Of a DNA stretch of 38,046 bases, positions 9,592-17,333 are shown in pieces. The position numbers and the translations under genes are program-made. The notes under the pieces are model-generated. The model had not been told where the DNA came from, ran no database searches, and saw only the letters and a list, made by a program, of their open reading frames with translations. The stretch lies in the NCBI GenBank assembly GCA_035442025.1, contig DAORPQ010000024.1, positions 1-38,046 of the forward strand, written 5' to 3'. Position 1 is the first letter of the stretch. Every line of letters starts with the position of its first letter. This stretch comes from Competibacter_A sp003527885. GTDB lineage: Bacteria; Pseudomonadota; Gammaproteobacteria; Competibacterales; Competibacteraceae.

Positions 9592-9921
9592 TCAGACCGA
9601 TAGCTCGTTCACCTTAGCCGCCATGATGAAATCATTTTCGTGTAGGCCGTTGATCTTATGCGTATAAAAAAGCACAGTGGCACTGCCCCAGCCAAAAGCG
9701 ATGTCGGGATGGTGGCCTTCCCGTTCGGCCAGTTCGCCGACCCGATTGACAAACGCCAACGCGGCGGCGAAATCCTTGAAGCGGAACTGGCGCTCCAACC
9801 GGGTGCCGTTTTCCAACAACCGCCAATCCGGCGCTTGCGCCAACAAGGTTTCGGCCTCATCCAGCGCGAGCGGCGGAATGCCGCCGCGACAAGGGATACA
9901 CGTCTTCTCGGACAGGTTCAT
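9592..9921 (-). CDS. phhB: Pterin-4a-carbinolamine dehydratase
   Basis: Recycles 4a-hydroxytetrahydrobiopterin to quinonoid dihydropterin, normally supporting phenylalanine hydroxylase. The 109-residue length is standard. The family signature is visible as EGHHPDIAFGWGSATVLFYTH followed by GLHENDF, with the paired histidines and downstream His and Asp of the active site. I used the ATG at 9921 because GAGGTG lies about five bases upstream; a longer reading frame would add 35 unrelated residues. Phenylalanine hydroxylase itself (phhA) is not in the window. A conserved N-terminal CIPCRGG motif, seen in many bacterial members, is present. The gene diverges from the heme-protein gene at 10056. 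Confidence 0.93.
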   Translation of the reverse strand: MNLSEKTCIPCRGGIPPLALDEAETLLAQAPDWRLLENGTRLERQFRFKDFAAALAFVNRVGELAEREGHHPDIAFGWGSATVLFYTHKINGLHENDFIMAAKVNELSV

Positions 9922-10055
9922 CAGGCACCTCGCTATGGGCTTTCCGGGTATTAAAACCCTTGAATGAGAACGGCCAGATTGGGAAAAATCCACTGGCGAG
10001 GCCGATTCGCTTATACTGTTCGCCAAAGTGTCGACCCAACAGGGAGAATCCGCAC

Positions 10056-10667
10056 ATGCGATTCGTTTCGATTCCCGCCCTGGGCGTGATGCTGCTGGCC
10101 ACCGGCATCGCCCTGACTCCCTATATAGGGACCGCCGCGCCCCCGAAGAAATCCCCGGAAAAAACGCCTCCCGAAATCATCGCCAGCCGGGAAGCGGCTC
10201 AACAGTTCGGCGCAGCCTTGAAAGAGGCCCTGCAACACGCCATCGACAACGGCGGTCCAGCCAACGGGATCAGCGTCTGCCACGATAAAGCCGGACAAAT
10301 CGCCGCCGAGTTTTCTCAGCAAAAGGGCATCCTGATCGGTCGGACCAGCCTGAAAACCCGCAATCCCAACAACGCGCCAGACAACTGGGAACTGGCGGTG
10401 CTCAAACAGTTCGAAGCCCGCAAAGACCAAGGCGAACCCGCTGATTCGCTGGAATTCGCCGCGGTGATCGAAGACGATCAAGGCAAGAAAACTTTCCGCT
10501 ACATGAAAGCCATCCCCACCGCCGCGCTCTGCGTGAAATGTCACGGCGAGAGCATCGAGGCCGAGGTGGAGGGCAAACTGAAGGAACTGTATCCGAACGA
10601 TCAGGCGCGCGGTTTCAAGGAAGGCGATCTGCGCGGCGCGTTCACCCTGGCCGCACCGGTTCCCTGA
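10056..10667 (+). CDS. DUF3365/Tll0287-like c-type heme protein
   Basis: Exported protein of 203 aa with one c-type heme site. A signal peptide covers roughly residues 1-28 (hydrophobic core GVMLLATGIAL). The rest matches the DUF3365 (Tll0287-like) sensor-type domain: a helical QFGAALKEALQHAI segment, ISVCHDKA, a TSLKTRNPNNAPDNWE block and ALCVKCHGE holding the CxxCH heme motif. It closes with the DQARGFKEGDLRGAFTL segment typical of the family. These proteins are thought to be periplasmic redox or gas sensors, often fused to signalling domains; this one is stand-alone. AGGGAG about nine bases before the ATG supports the start. It is followed after 16 bases by the Nudix gene, so the two are probably cotranscribed, although no functional link is evident. 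Confidence 0.85.
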   Translation: MRFVSIPALGVMLLATGIALTPYIGTAAPPKKSPEKTPPEIIASREAAQQFGAALKEALQHAIDNGGPANGISVCHDKAGQIAAEFSQQKGILIGRTSLKTRNPNNAPDNWELAVLKQFEARKDQGEPADSLEFAAVIEDDQGKKTFRYMKAIPTAALCVKCHGESIEAEVEGKLKELYPNDQARGFKEGDLRGAFTLAAPVP

Positions 10668-10683
10668 TAGTAAAGGGCAACGC

Positions 10684-11127
10684 ATGGACTGGTTACCGCG
10701 CCTGACCGTCGCCACCATCGTCGAACGCGATGGCCGCTTTCTACTGGTCGAGGAGTACGCCGATGGGGACGGGTTGGTTTACAACCAACCGGCCGGCCAT
10801 TTGGACGAGCACGAAACGCTGGCGGCGGCGGCCATCCGGGAAACCCTGGAAGAGACGGCCTGGGAAGTTCAAATAGACGCCATCGTCGGCGTCTACTATT
10901 GGACTCATCCCAAGGGTCATACCTTCGTGCGCACCTGCTTCGCCGGCACCGCCTTGCAGCATCATCCCGACCAACCGCTGGATCAGGGCATTGAGCGGGC
11001 GCTGTGGTTGACCCACGAGGAAATCGCCGCCTTGGGACCAAAATTGCGCAGCCCCCTGGTGTTACGTTGTATCGATGATTATCTGGCGGGGAAACGTCAT
11101 CCGCTAGACTTGTTCCATTACCTTTAA
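10684..11127 (+). CDS. nudJ: Nudix hydrolase, NudJ-like
   Basis: Cytoplasmic pyrophosphohydrolase of 147 aa. The Nudix box is readable from Gly at residue 38: GHLDEHE, seven residues, then RETLEETAW. The last position is Ala where the consensus has Gly; the glutamates that bind metal (REtlEE) are all present. The opening WLPRLTVATIVERDGRFLLVEE, the YNQPAGHL stretch and the C-terminal PLDLFHYL resemble NudJ (YmfB), which hydrolyses thiamine pyrophosphates and nucleoside di- and triphosphates. In E. coli nudJ sits directly before mnmA; here mnmA and hflD lie about 9 kb away, so the cluster has been split. It converges on the PstS-like gene with only nine bases between the stop codons. Confidence 0.9.
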   Translation: MDWLPRLTVATIVERDGRFLLVEEYADGDGLVYNQPAGHLDEHETLAAAAIRETLEETAWEVQIDAIVGVYYWTHPKGHTFVRTCFAGTALQHHPDQPLDQGIERALWLTHEEIAALGPKLRSPLVLRCIDDYLAGKRHPLDLFHYL

Positions 11128-11136
11128 GCAACTCTG

Positions 11137-12177
11137 CTATTTTGTCATGAGTTTCAACGCTTCGACATCGGCTCTCTGTTGCTTGCGTTCGGCAAGCGGT
11201 AGTGGGATGACCCCCAAATTGTATAAGTAACCGGCGGTGCCTATGGCATCGTCAGAAGTCAGCTCGGCCAAGTACTCCTTAAAACCCGGAATGAGGTTTA
11301 TATGCGATTTCTTTATAAACACCATTAGCGGAAATGTCAGAGCATATTTATTTTGAGCGACATTAACCAAGGTCGGCTGCATTTTATCCAGCGTTAAAAC
11401 TTTTAAATTCTCTCTTAGGCTTACCGTTAATGGCAATAGACTCAATGCGTCCGGGGCTTGTTTTAAGTCGGCCACAGCATCTGTAAAACGCGGATATTCG
11501 CTATAGAAACCATCCTTGCGAAAGTTCTTACAGGCCGACTCAAAATCTTTCGGATTGTTGGCCTCTAATCCTTTGAAGTAGCTTACTTCTCTGCACCCCG
11601 ATAAGATGATGGCTGATAGATAGGTCTGATAAAGGCCGAGGGCTGGATCGGGTCCCAAAACTTGAATCTTGGCGTCGGGCAACGCCGGATTGATGTCTTT
11701 CCAGGTTTTGTAAGGATTGGGAATCAGTTTTCCGTTATCTTTTGGATCGGGGATATCCTTGGCTACAGCTAAGAAGATATCTTTTCGGGCGAGCTCGCTA
11801 AACCTGCTCCCTGGAGTTTGAGCCGCAACCAGCGCATCGTGGCCCAGCTTGAAACGAACAATTTCAGTGACTCCATTCTTATTACACGACTCAAACTCAG
11901 CCGGCTGAATATCCCGAGTTGCCGTATTGATGTTCGGTGTTTCTCCTGCGGTGCTCGCGCAGAAAAGTTTAAAACCGGTAGCCGTGTTATTGTATAAAGC
12001 TTGTGGTGGTTTGTATTGCGGCGCTTTGCTGACAAATTGCTCTCCGGCTTTGAGCAGCAAAGGAATTGAAGTAAGTCCGCCTGCGACGGTGACATGATCA
12101 GGAACATTTTGGGCAGCAGAAACCCCGACTGTGACAATCCCCATCAAAATACCTAAAAGTACTTTTTTCTCAAGCAT
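11137..12177 (-). CDS. PstS-like periplasmic substrate-binding protein
   Basis: Exported protein of 346 aa with a phosphate-binding-protein-like (PBP_like, PstS superfamily) fold. A short signal peptide (LLGILMGIVTVGVSAAQ) is followed by HVTVAGGLTSIPLLLKAG, the usual first strand and helix. Later segments include QVLGPDPALGLYQTYLSAIILSGC and LVNVAQNKYALTFPLMVFIKK, which resemble the second lobe of PstS relatives. I do not see the full canonical phosphate ligand set, so the ligand is open. GGAGGGGG before the ATG is a strong ribosome-binding site. Codons and flanks are visibly richer in A and T than in neighbouring genes, which hints at separate ancestry. No pstCAB or regulator is adjacent; the gene stands alone behind the liv operon with its own upstream region (12178-12330). 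Confidence 0.75.
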   Translation of the reverse strand: MLEKKVLLGILMGIVTVGVSAAQNVPDHVTVAGGLTSIPLLLKAGEQFVSKAPQYKPPQALYNNTATGFKLFCASTAGETPNINTATRDIQPAEFESCNKNGVTEIVRFKLGHDALVAAQTPGSRFSELARKDIFLAVAKDIPDPKDNGKLIPNPYKTWKDINPALPDAKIQVLGPDPALGLYQTYLSAIILSGCREVSYFKGLEANNPKDFESACKNFRKDGFYSEYPRFTDAVADLKQAPDALSLLPLTVSLRENLKVLTLDKMQPTLVNVAQNKYALTFPLMVFIKKSHINLIPGFKEYLAELTSDDAIGTAGYLYNLGVIPLPLAERKQQRADVEALKLMTK

Positions 12178-12218
12178 GATATCCCCCTCCAGAAACTTCT
12201 CTCTGGTAAAACCTATTG

Positions 12219-12242
12219 TAGCGGGTGAATAAAAACCCGCTA
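12219..12242. other. Inverted repeat between livF and the PstS-like gene
   Basis: TAGCGGGT and ACCCGCTA (12219-12226 and 12235-12242) form a perfect eight-base inverted repeat around an A/T-rich eight-base loop. It lies downstream of livF and upstream of the PstS-like gene on the minus strand. A possible -10 element (TACAAT on the minus strand, 12215-12220) abuts it. It could be a terminator, an operator or a leader hairpin; there is no U-run after the stem. Confidence 0.35.
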
Positions 12243-12330
12243 GACATTCACATACTAAGCGCTCGACTCTAAAAATTAACTAGCACTTTCAATTAACTTA
12301 GTCCGCTTACCAAATACTCCGGCTTAACAG

Positions 12331-13065
12331 CTAAGCGCCTAGATACGCTTCCTTGACACGTTCGTCTCCCAACAATTCCCGGCCGGTACCAGCCAGTATA
12401 ACGGAACCGGTCTCCAGCACGTAGGCGCGTGACGCAATTCGCAACGCCATGTTAGCGTTTTGTTCCACCAGCAAGATGGTGGTGCCGGCCCGATTGATGT
12501 CGGCGATGATGCGGAAGATGTCCTGGACCAAGCGCGGCGACAAACCCATGGAAGGCTCATCCAGCAGCACCAGCCGCCCCCGGCTCATCAGCGCTCTAGC
12601 TACCGCCAACATCTGCTGCTCGCCGCCGGACAAGGTTCCACCCGCCTGATGCTGGCGTTCCTTGAGCCGAGGGAAGGTTTGAAAAACCCGGTCGTAATCG
12701 GCTTCGATTTCGCCTTTATCCGCCCGCTGCCAGGTCGCCAGCCGCAAGTTCTCCACGACGCTGAGGTTGCCGAAAATTCCCCTGCCTTCCGGTACTTGGG
12801 CGATGCCCAAACCGACGATCCGGTGCGCGGGAACGCGCTTCAAGTCCCGGCCCTCGAACGAAATCCTGCCGCTATAGTTCACCAGGCCGGAAACAGCCCG
12901 CAGGATCGAGGTCTTGCCCGCGCCGTTCGCGCCGATCAAGGTGACGATCTCGCCTTTCTCGACCCAAAATGAAACGCCTTGCAAGGCCCGGATGCCGTCG
13001 TAGCTCACCACCAGATCGCGGACGTCCAGTAACTTGTTTTCCCGCTCGACCGTCGCGCCGCTCAT
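12331..13065 (-). CDS. livF: Branched-chain amino acid ABC transporter ATP-binding protein LivF
   Basis: One of the two cytoplasmic ATPases of a LIV-type importer, 244 aa. Walker A GANGAGKT is at 45-52, the ABC signature LSGGEQQ at 145-151, and Walker B LVLLDEP at 165-171, followed by MGLSP, which is typical of LivF. The ATG at 13065 overlaps the livG stop codon (ATGA), which indicates translational coupling and settles the start; the frame is open further upstream but reads as livG antiframe. It is the last gene of the five-gene operon. The substrate is set by LivK and is not provable from this subunit. Confidence 0.95.
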   Translation of the reverse strand: MSGATVERENKLLDVRDLVVSYDGIRALQGVSFWVEKGEIVTLIGANGAGKTSILRAVSGLVNYSGRISFEGRDLKRVPAHRIVGLGIAQVPEGRGIFGNLSVVENLRLATWQRADKGEIEADYDRVFQTFPRLKERQHQAGGTLSGGEQQMLAVARALMSRGRLVLLDEPSMGLSPRLVQDIFRIIADINRAGTTILLVEQNANMALRIASRAYVLETGSVILAGTGRELLGDERVKEAYLGA

Positions 13066-13832
13066 CCCACCGGACCCTCCCCCAGATAAGCTTCCAGCAC
13101 CTTGGGATGGTTCTGGATCTGCTCCGGCGTTCCATCGGCGATGGTCTCGCCGAAATCCAAGACCTTGAGGCGCTCGCAAATCCCCATCACCAGTTTCATC
13201 TGGTGTTCGATCAGCAAAATGGTGAGCTTGAATTCCTTGCGAATCCACAGGATAAATTCCATCAGCCGGTCGATTTCATTGGGGTTCATCCCCGCCGCCG
13301 GCTCGTCCAGCAGCAACAGCTCCGGTCCGATGGCCAGGGCGCGGGCGATCTCCAGACGCCGCTGCAAGCCGTAGGGCAGATTCTTGGCGGTCTCGCCGGC
13401 CATGGCCTCCAAGTGAAAAATCGCCAGCAGCCGCCGGGAATTCTCGATGATGCGCCGCTCCTCGCGCGGGTAGCGGCCGATCTGCAACAGCGCTTCCAGC
13501 GGGCTGTAATCGGCTTGGGCGTAATGGGCGATCCGCACGTTGTCCAGCACCGACAAATCCCGAAACAGCCGGATATTCTGGAAAGTGCGACCGATCCGCA
13601 GCGCGGTGATCTGGTGTGGGGTCTTGCCCACCAGTTCCGTTCCCTTGAACCGGATGCTGCCCTCGGACGCCCGATAGACGCCGGTGATCAGATTGAAAAC
13701 CGTGGTCTTGCCCGCGCCGTTGGGACCGATCACGCCCACCAGCTCGCCCGCCTGGAGCGCCAGATTGAACTCGGAGACCGCGCACAGGCCGCCGAAGTAA
13801 TGTTTGACCTTACTGGCCGCGAGCAATGTCAT
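13062..13832 (-). CDS. livG: Branched-chain amino acid ABC transporter ATP-binding protein LivG
   Basis: Second ATPase subunit of the importer, 256 aa. Walker A GPNGAGKT is at 36-43. The long insertion between Walker A and the signature, including RTFQNIRLFRDLSVLDNV, is characteristic of LivG. The signature region reads NLPYGLQRRLEIARALA, a normal LivG variant of LSGGQ, and Walker B with its extension is LLLLDEPAAGMNPNE. The C-terminal KVLDFGETIADGTPEQIQNHPKVLEAYLGE block is also diagnostic. Its start overlaps the end of livM by 23 bases and its stop overlaps the livF start by four, so the genes are tightly coupled. Confidence 0.96.
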   Translation of the reverse strand: MTLLAASKVKHYFGGLCAVSEFNLALQAGELVGVIGPNGAGKTTVFNLITGVYRASEGSIRFKGTELVGKTPHQITALRIGRTFQNIRLFRDLSVLDNVRIAHYAQADYSPLEALLQIGRYPREERRIIENSRRLLAIFHLEAMAGETAKNLPYGLQRRLEIARALAIGPELLLLDEPAAGMNPNEIDRLMEFILWIRKEFKLTILLIEHQMKLVMGICERLKVLDFGETIADGTPEQIQNHPKVLEAYLGEGPVG

Positions 13833-14913
13833 GCGTGTTCTCGTTTTCCGCGCCGCGCTGGTGGGCGTCCAAATCCCGCTTGGGCACCAACCAGCGCAAC
13901 TCCCGCAACCCCATGATGCCGCGCGGCGCGAAGATCATCACCAGCACCAGCGCCAGCGGCATGACCACCATCCGCCATACGCCGAGATGGCGGATGAAAT
14001 ACTCGTTTAGCGGATCGAACACGACCGAGGGCAACCAGCCCAGCAAACCCGCCATCGTGGAGGGCCGCAACAGCTCCAGCAAGACGGTGTAGACGGTCGC
14101 CCCCAAAATCGAACCGCTGATCGAAGCGATCCCCCCCAAATAGACCATGATCAGGATGTCGGTGGTCTTGATGATATCGAACACGCGGGGGCTGATGAAT
14201 TGCAGCAAATGGGCGAACAACCCGCCGGCGATGCCCGCGAAGAACGAGGACACGGTGAACGCCAGGAATTTCACCCGACGGGTGTCGACGCTCATCAAGT
14301 CGCTGGCGATCTCGTCCTCCCGCACCGCCAGCACCCCGCGCCCGTACTTGGAATAGACGAAATTGCGGATCGCCCAGACGGTGACCACCACCCAGAAAAA
14401 CACCCAGGGCAAGGTGGTCAATTTGCGGATGCCGGGGATGCCGCGCGGCCCGCCGATGGCATCGATATTTTCGATGAGCGATTTGACGATCATCAGAAAA
14501 GCCAGCGTGATCAGCGCCAGATAATCGCCCCGGGTCTTGAACGAAGGCACCGCCACGATCAGCCCGAACACGGCGGCCGCCAAACCCCCGGCCAGTATCG
14601 TCAGCGGGAACAGCGCCGGGTAGGCCGCCACCGGCAGCACCTTCATGGACAGCAAGGCCGCGGTGTATGCGCCGACCGCCATGAAGCCGGCATGGGCCAG
14701 CGAAAACTCGCCCATGTAGCCGTTCACCAAATTCAAACTCACCGCCAGAATGATGTTGATGCCGACATACATCATCACCAACTGGACGTACTTGTTGAAA
14801 AGATTGTATTCGGGAATCGCGAAGGCCAACCCGAAACCGAGCAGGATCAAGACCGGCAGCAGCCAACGTTGCGCCGCCAGCCAGTCCCGGCTTTCGAGGT
14901 AGGCGCTTTTCAT
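13810..14913 (-). CDS. livM: Branched-chain amino acid ABC transporter permease LivM
   Basis: Inner-membrane permease of 367 aa with about ten hydrophobic helices. Family blocks visible are NLVNGYMGEFSLAHAGFMAVGAYTAALL, TRGDYLALITLAFLMIV, the contact loop for the ATPase around YGRGVLAVREDEIASDLMSVDTRRVK, and GGIASISGSILGA. The hydrophilic tail (GAENENTHDIARGQ) runs into the livG start. Its ATG overlaps the livH stop codon by four bases. It pairs with LivH to form the translocation pore. Length is within the usual range for LivM without the extra N-terminal domain of the E. coli protein. Confidence 0.95.
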   Translation of the reverse strand: MKSAYLESRDWLAAQRWLLPVLILLGFGLAFAIPEYNLFNKYVQLVMMYVGINIILAVSLNLVNGYMGEFSLAHAGFMAVGAYTAALLSMKVLPVAAYPALFPLTILAGGLAAAVFGLIVAVPSFKTRGDYLALITLAFLMIVKSLIENIDAIGGPRGIPGIRKLTTLPWVFFWVVVTVWAIRNFVYSKYGRGVLAVREDEIASDLMSVDTRRVKFLAFTVSSFFAGIAGGLFAHLLQFISPRVFDIIKTTDILIMVYLGGIASISGSILGATVYTVLLELLRPSTMAGLLGWLPSVVFDPLNEYFIRHLGVWRMVVMPLALVLVMIFAPRGIMGLRELRWLVPKRDLDAHQRGAENENTHDIARGQ

Positions 14914-15806
14914 ACTTTTTGTATCCGGGGCGAACCCAAAATGCCGTAGGGCCTGACCACCAGCAACACCAGCAACAGGGCGAAGGCCACGAAGTCGCGG
15001 TAGGTGGACGGCAAAAACGCCGCCACCATGATCTCGACGCCGCCCAGGATGAAAGCGCCGATCATCGCGCCCCGGATGTTGCCGATCCCGCCGACCACCG
15101 CCGATATGAAGGCTTTCCAGCCGACCATGATCCCCATGTAGGGGTCGATCACCGGATAGGCGAGGCCGTACATGGTGCCGGCCGCGCCCGCCAGCCCGGC
15201 GCCGATGGCGAAGGTGATGGAGATGATCAGATTCACCGGCACGCCCATCAGCGGCACGAAGGTCTTATCCCAGGAAATCGCCCGCATCGCCATGCCCACC
15301 GGCGTGCGATGCACCACGTAATCCAGCAGGAACATCAGGCCCAGCGACAGGAAAATGATGATCACCTGCAACGAGGACAGGGAGACCCCGCCCAAATCCC
15401 AGTTGGTATTCTCCAACAGCGGGGGGATGTGCTTGGGGTAGGGCGCCAGGGCCAGGGTGAAATTCTCCAGGAAGATCCCCACGCCCAGCGCGGTGATGAT
15501 GGCCGACACGCGCGGCGCATGACGCAGGGGTTTGTAGGCCAGCCGTTCGATCAAAACCCCCAGCAACGCCGTGCCGAGCATGGTCAGCAACAAGGTCGGC
15601 GCGAACGGTAAACCCAGATAGACCGCCGCCAGGAAACAGAAAAAGGCCCCCACCATGAATACGTCGCCGTGCGCGAAATTGATCATGGTCAGGATGCCGT
15701 AGACCATGGTGTAGCCCAAGGCGATCAACGCATAGATACTGCCCAGTTGCAGGGCGTTCAGCGTCTGCTGCAACCAGTAGACGATCCCTTCGCTCAATGT
15801 CGCCAC
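14910..15806 (-). CDS. livH: Branched-chain amino acid ABC transporter permease LivH
   Basis: Second membrane permease, 298 aa with about eight helices. Clear LivH blocks are NALQLGSIYALIALGYTMVYGILTMINFAHGDVFMVG, ERLAYKPLRHAPRVSAIITALGVG and PYMGIMVGWKAFISAVVGGIGNIRGAMIGAF. The start is a GTG at 15806 with an AAGG five bases upstream; an in-frame TTG three codons later is an alternative. A 77-base gap holding a strong hairpin separates it from livK, the typical place for differential expression of binding protein over membrane components. Confidence 0.95.
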   Translation of the reverse strand: MATLSEGIVYWLQQTLNALQLGSIYALIALGYTMVYGILTMINFAHGDVFMVGAFFCFLAAVYLGLPFAPTLLLTMLGTALLGVLIERLAYKPLRHAPRVSAIITALGVGIFLENFTLALAPYPKHIPPLLENTNWDLGGVSLSSLQVIIIFLSLGLMFLLDYVVHRTPVGMAMRAISWDKTFVPLMGVPVNLIISITFAIGAGLAGAAGTMYGLAYPVIDPYMGIMVGWKAFISAVVGGIGNIRGAMIGAFILGGVEIMVAAFLPSTYRDFVAFALLLVLLVVRPYGILGSPRIQKV

Positions 15807-15830
15807 CCGCCTTGCCGCCGGTTAACAAGA

Positions 15831-15853
15831 AAGGCGGCCCGGCGGGCCGCCTT
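15831..15853 (-). terminator. Attenuator hairpin between livK and livH
   Basis: A perfect nine-base stem, AAGGCGGCC/GGCCGCCTT with loop CGGCG, lies 31 bases past the livK stop. On the minus strand it is followed by TCTTGTT. It probably works as a partial terminator or RNA-stabilising stem that keeps livK transcript more abundant than livHMGF. Confidence 0.65.
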
Positions 15854-15883
15854 GCGTTGCTGTCGGGCCATATCCCCAGGCGA

Positions 15884-17044
15884 TCAGGGATTGGCGTTGG
15901 TAAAGTAGGTGAACTTGCCATCCTTGATCTGCAAGATCACCGCGCTCTTGATCGGATCGCGCGAATCGGCCTTGAACTTCATGTCGCCGGTCACGCCCTT
16001 ATAACTGGGCAAAACGGACAACGCGGCGCGGATCGACTCGCGGTCGGCCTTGCCGGCGCTTTTAATGGCCCCGAACAGCAAGCCGAAGGCATCGTAGGTC
16101 AGTGCCGCCACATCGTCCGGCTTCGTGCCGTACGCTTTCTCGTAATCCTCGATGAATTTCTTGGCGACCGGCGCGGCGTTGTCGGCGGCGTAATGGGTGC
16201 TGAAGTAGTAGCCATTCAGCGCCGAACCGCCCAAGGTCAACAGCTCGTTGCTGCCCCAGGAATCGCTGCCGATGAAGGGCGCGGTGATTCCCAGCCGTTG
16301 GGCCTGCTGAACTTGCAGGGGGACTTCGCTGTAGTAGTTCGGCAGGAAGATCACGTCGGGCTTGGCGTCCTTGATCTTGGTCAACTGCGCGGAAAAATCC
16401 TTGTCGTTGGTGGTGTAGGTCTCGAACGCGACGATCTTGCCGCCCAGCTTTTCATAGTTCGCCTTGAACACCTCGGCGATGCCCTTGTTGTAGTCGGAGG
16501 CCACGTCGTACAGCACCGCCGCATTCTTGGCTTTCAGCTTTTCCAGCGCGAACTTGGCCAGCACGCCACCCTGGAAGGGGTCGATGAAGCAGGCCCGGAA
16601 CACATATTTCTTGGGCTGGTTGGTGGTGGCGTCCAGCGTGGTCTTGGGATTGGTCGACCAGGGCGTGATCAGCACCGTCTCGGAACTTTCAGCGATTTCC
16701 GAGGCGGGAATCGCGTAGCGGCTGGCGTTGGGGCCGACGATGGCCAGCACTTCATCCTGGGTGATGAGCTTCTGGGCGGCGGCGGCGGATTGATCGGCCT
16801 TGCCGGCGTTGTCCTCCACCACCAGGTCCACCTTCATTTTCTGCTTGCCGACCTGCACGCCACCGGCGGCGTTGATTTCCTTCACCGCCATTTCGGCGGC
16901 GTTCTTGCAGGATGCCCCCACGGCGGGCATGTCGCCGGTCAGTTCGGCGATGACGCCCAGCTTCAAGGTTTTCTCGGCTCCCCAGGCCGTAAGCCCGAAA
17001 GAGCACAACAACAAGGGCAACAATACGGACAGCACTTTACGCAT
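15884..17044 (-). CDS. livK: Branched-chain amino acid ABC transporter substrate-binding protein LivK
   Basis: Periplasmic receptor of the LIV importer, 386 aa. A clean signal peptide (RKVLSVLLPLLLCSFGLTAWGA) precedes the mature start EKTLKLGVIAELTGDMPAVG. Ligand-site blocks include AIVGPNASRYAIPASEIAE and TPWSTNPKTT on the first lobe, and AAVLYDVASDYNKG and FIGSDSWGS on the second. This set resembles hydrophobic-amino-acid receptors but also relatives that bind amides or aromatic compounds, so the exact ligand is open. GGAGAGGGAGG before the ATG supports the start. It opens the operon, whose promoter must lie within 17045-17333. It is intact, unlike the truncated family member at the left edge. 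Confidence 0.94.
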   Translation of the reverse strand: MRKVLSVLLPLLLCSFGLTAWGAEKTLKLGVIAELTGDMPAVGASCKNAAEMAVKEINAAGGVQVGKQKMKVDLVVEDNAGKADQSAAAAQKLITQDEVLAIVGPNASRYAIPASEIAESSETVLITPWSTNPKTTLDATTNQPKKYVFRACFIDPFQGGVLAKFALEKLKAKNAAVLYDVASDYNKGIAEVFKANYEKLGGKIVAFETYTTNDKDFSAQLTKIKDAKPDVIFLPNYYSEVPLQVQQAQRLGITAPFIGSDSWGSNELLTLGGSALNGYYFSTHYAADNAAPVAKKFIEDYEKAYGTKPDDVAALTYDAFGLLFGAIKSAGKADRESIRAALSVLPSYKGVTGDMKFKADSRDPIKSAVILQIKDGKFTYFTNANP

Positions 17045-17333
17045 GAGCGCCTCCCTCTCCTTCAGTTGTGAGCTAGCGAATTGTCATATTGTTCGATGAT
17101 AAAGCCACGGAGGAAGCGGCGTATCGGCCGATCGGTGCCGCCGGCGCGACCCCGCGCCGCTCGCTTTCCCCCATCCGTAAGAATTATAGCGACACCACAC
17201 CGCTTGCGTCGCTGTTTGCGAATGAGTTTGGGAGCGGCCCACGCCTGCCGCACCGGTGAGGCCACGGGTTCCTTGGTGGCAATCGGCAAAGCGCGCCAGC
17301 GCGGCGGCGCCCCGCAAGCCGCTGACGGGACAT

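Noticed and set aside
15797..17071. Plus-strand open frame of 424 codons over livK
   Set aside because: Complement of livK, whose product is unmistakable; no recognisable domain on the plus strand.
17045..17333. Possible small gene in the livK upstream region
   Set aside because: Open frames here are Arg-rich on both strands, lack ribosome-binding sites and resemble no family; the region is better read as livK promoter space.
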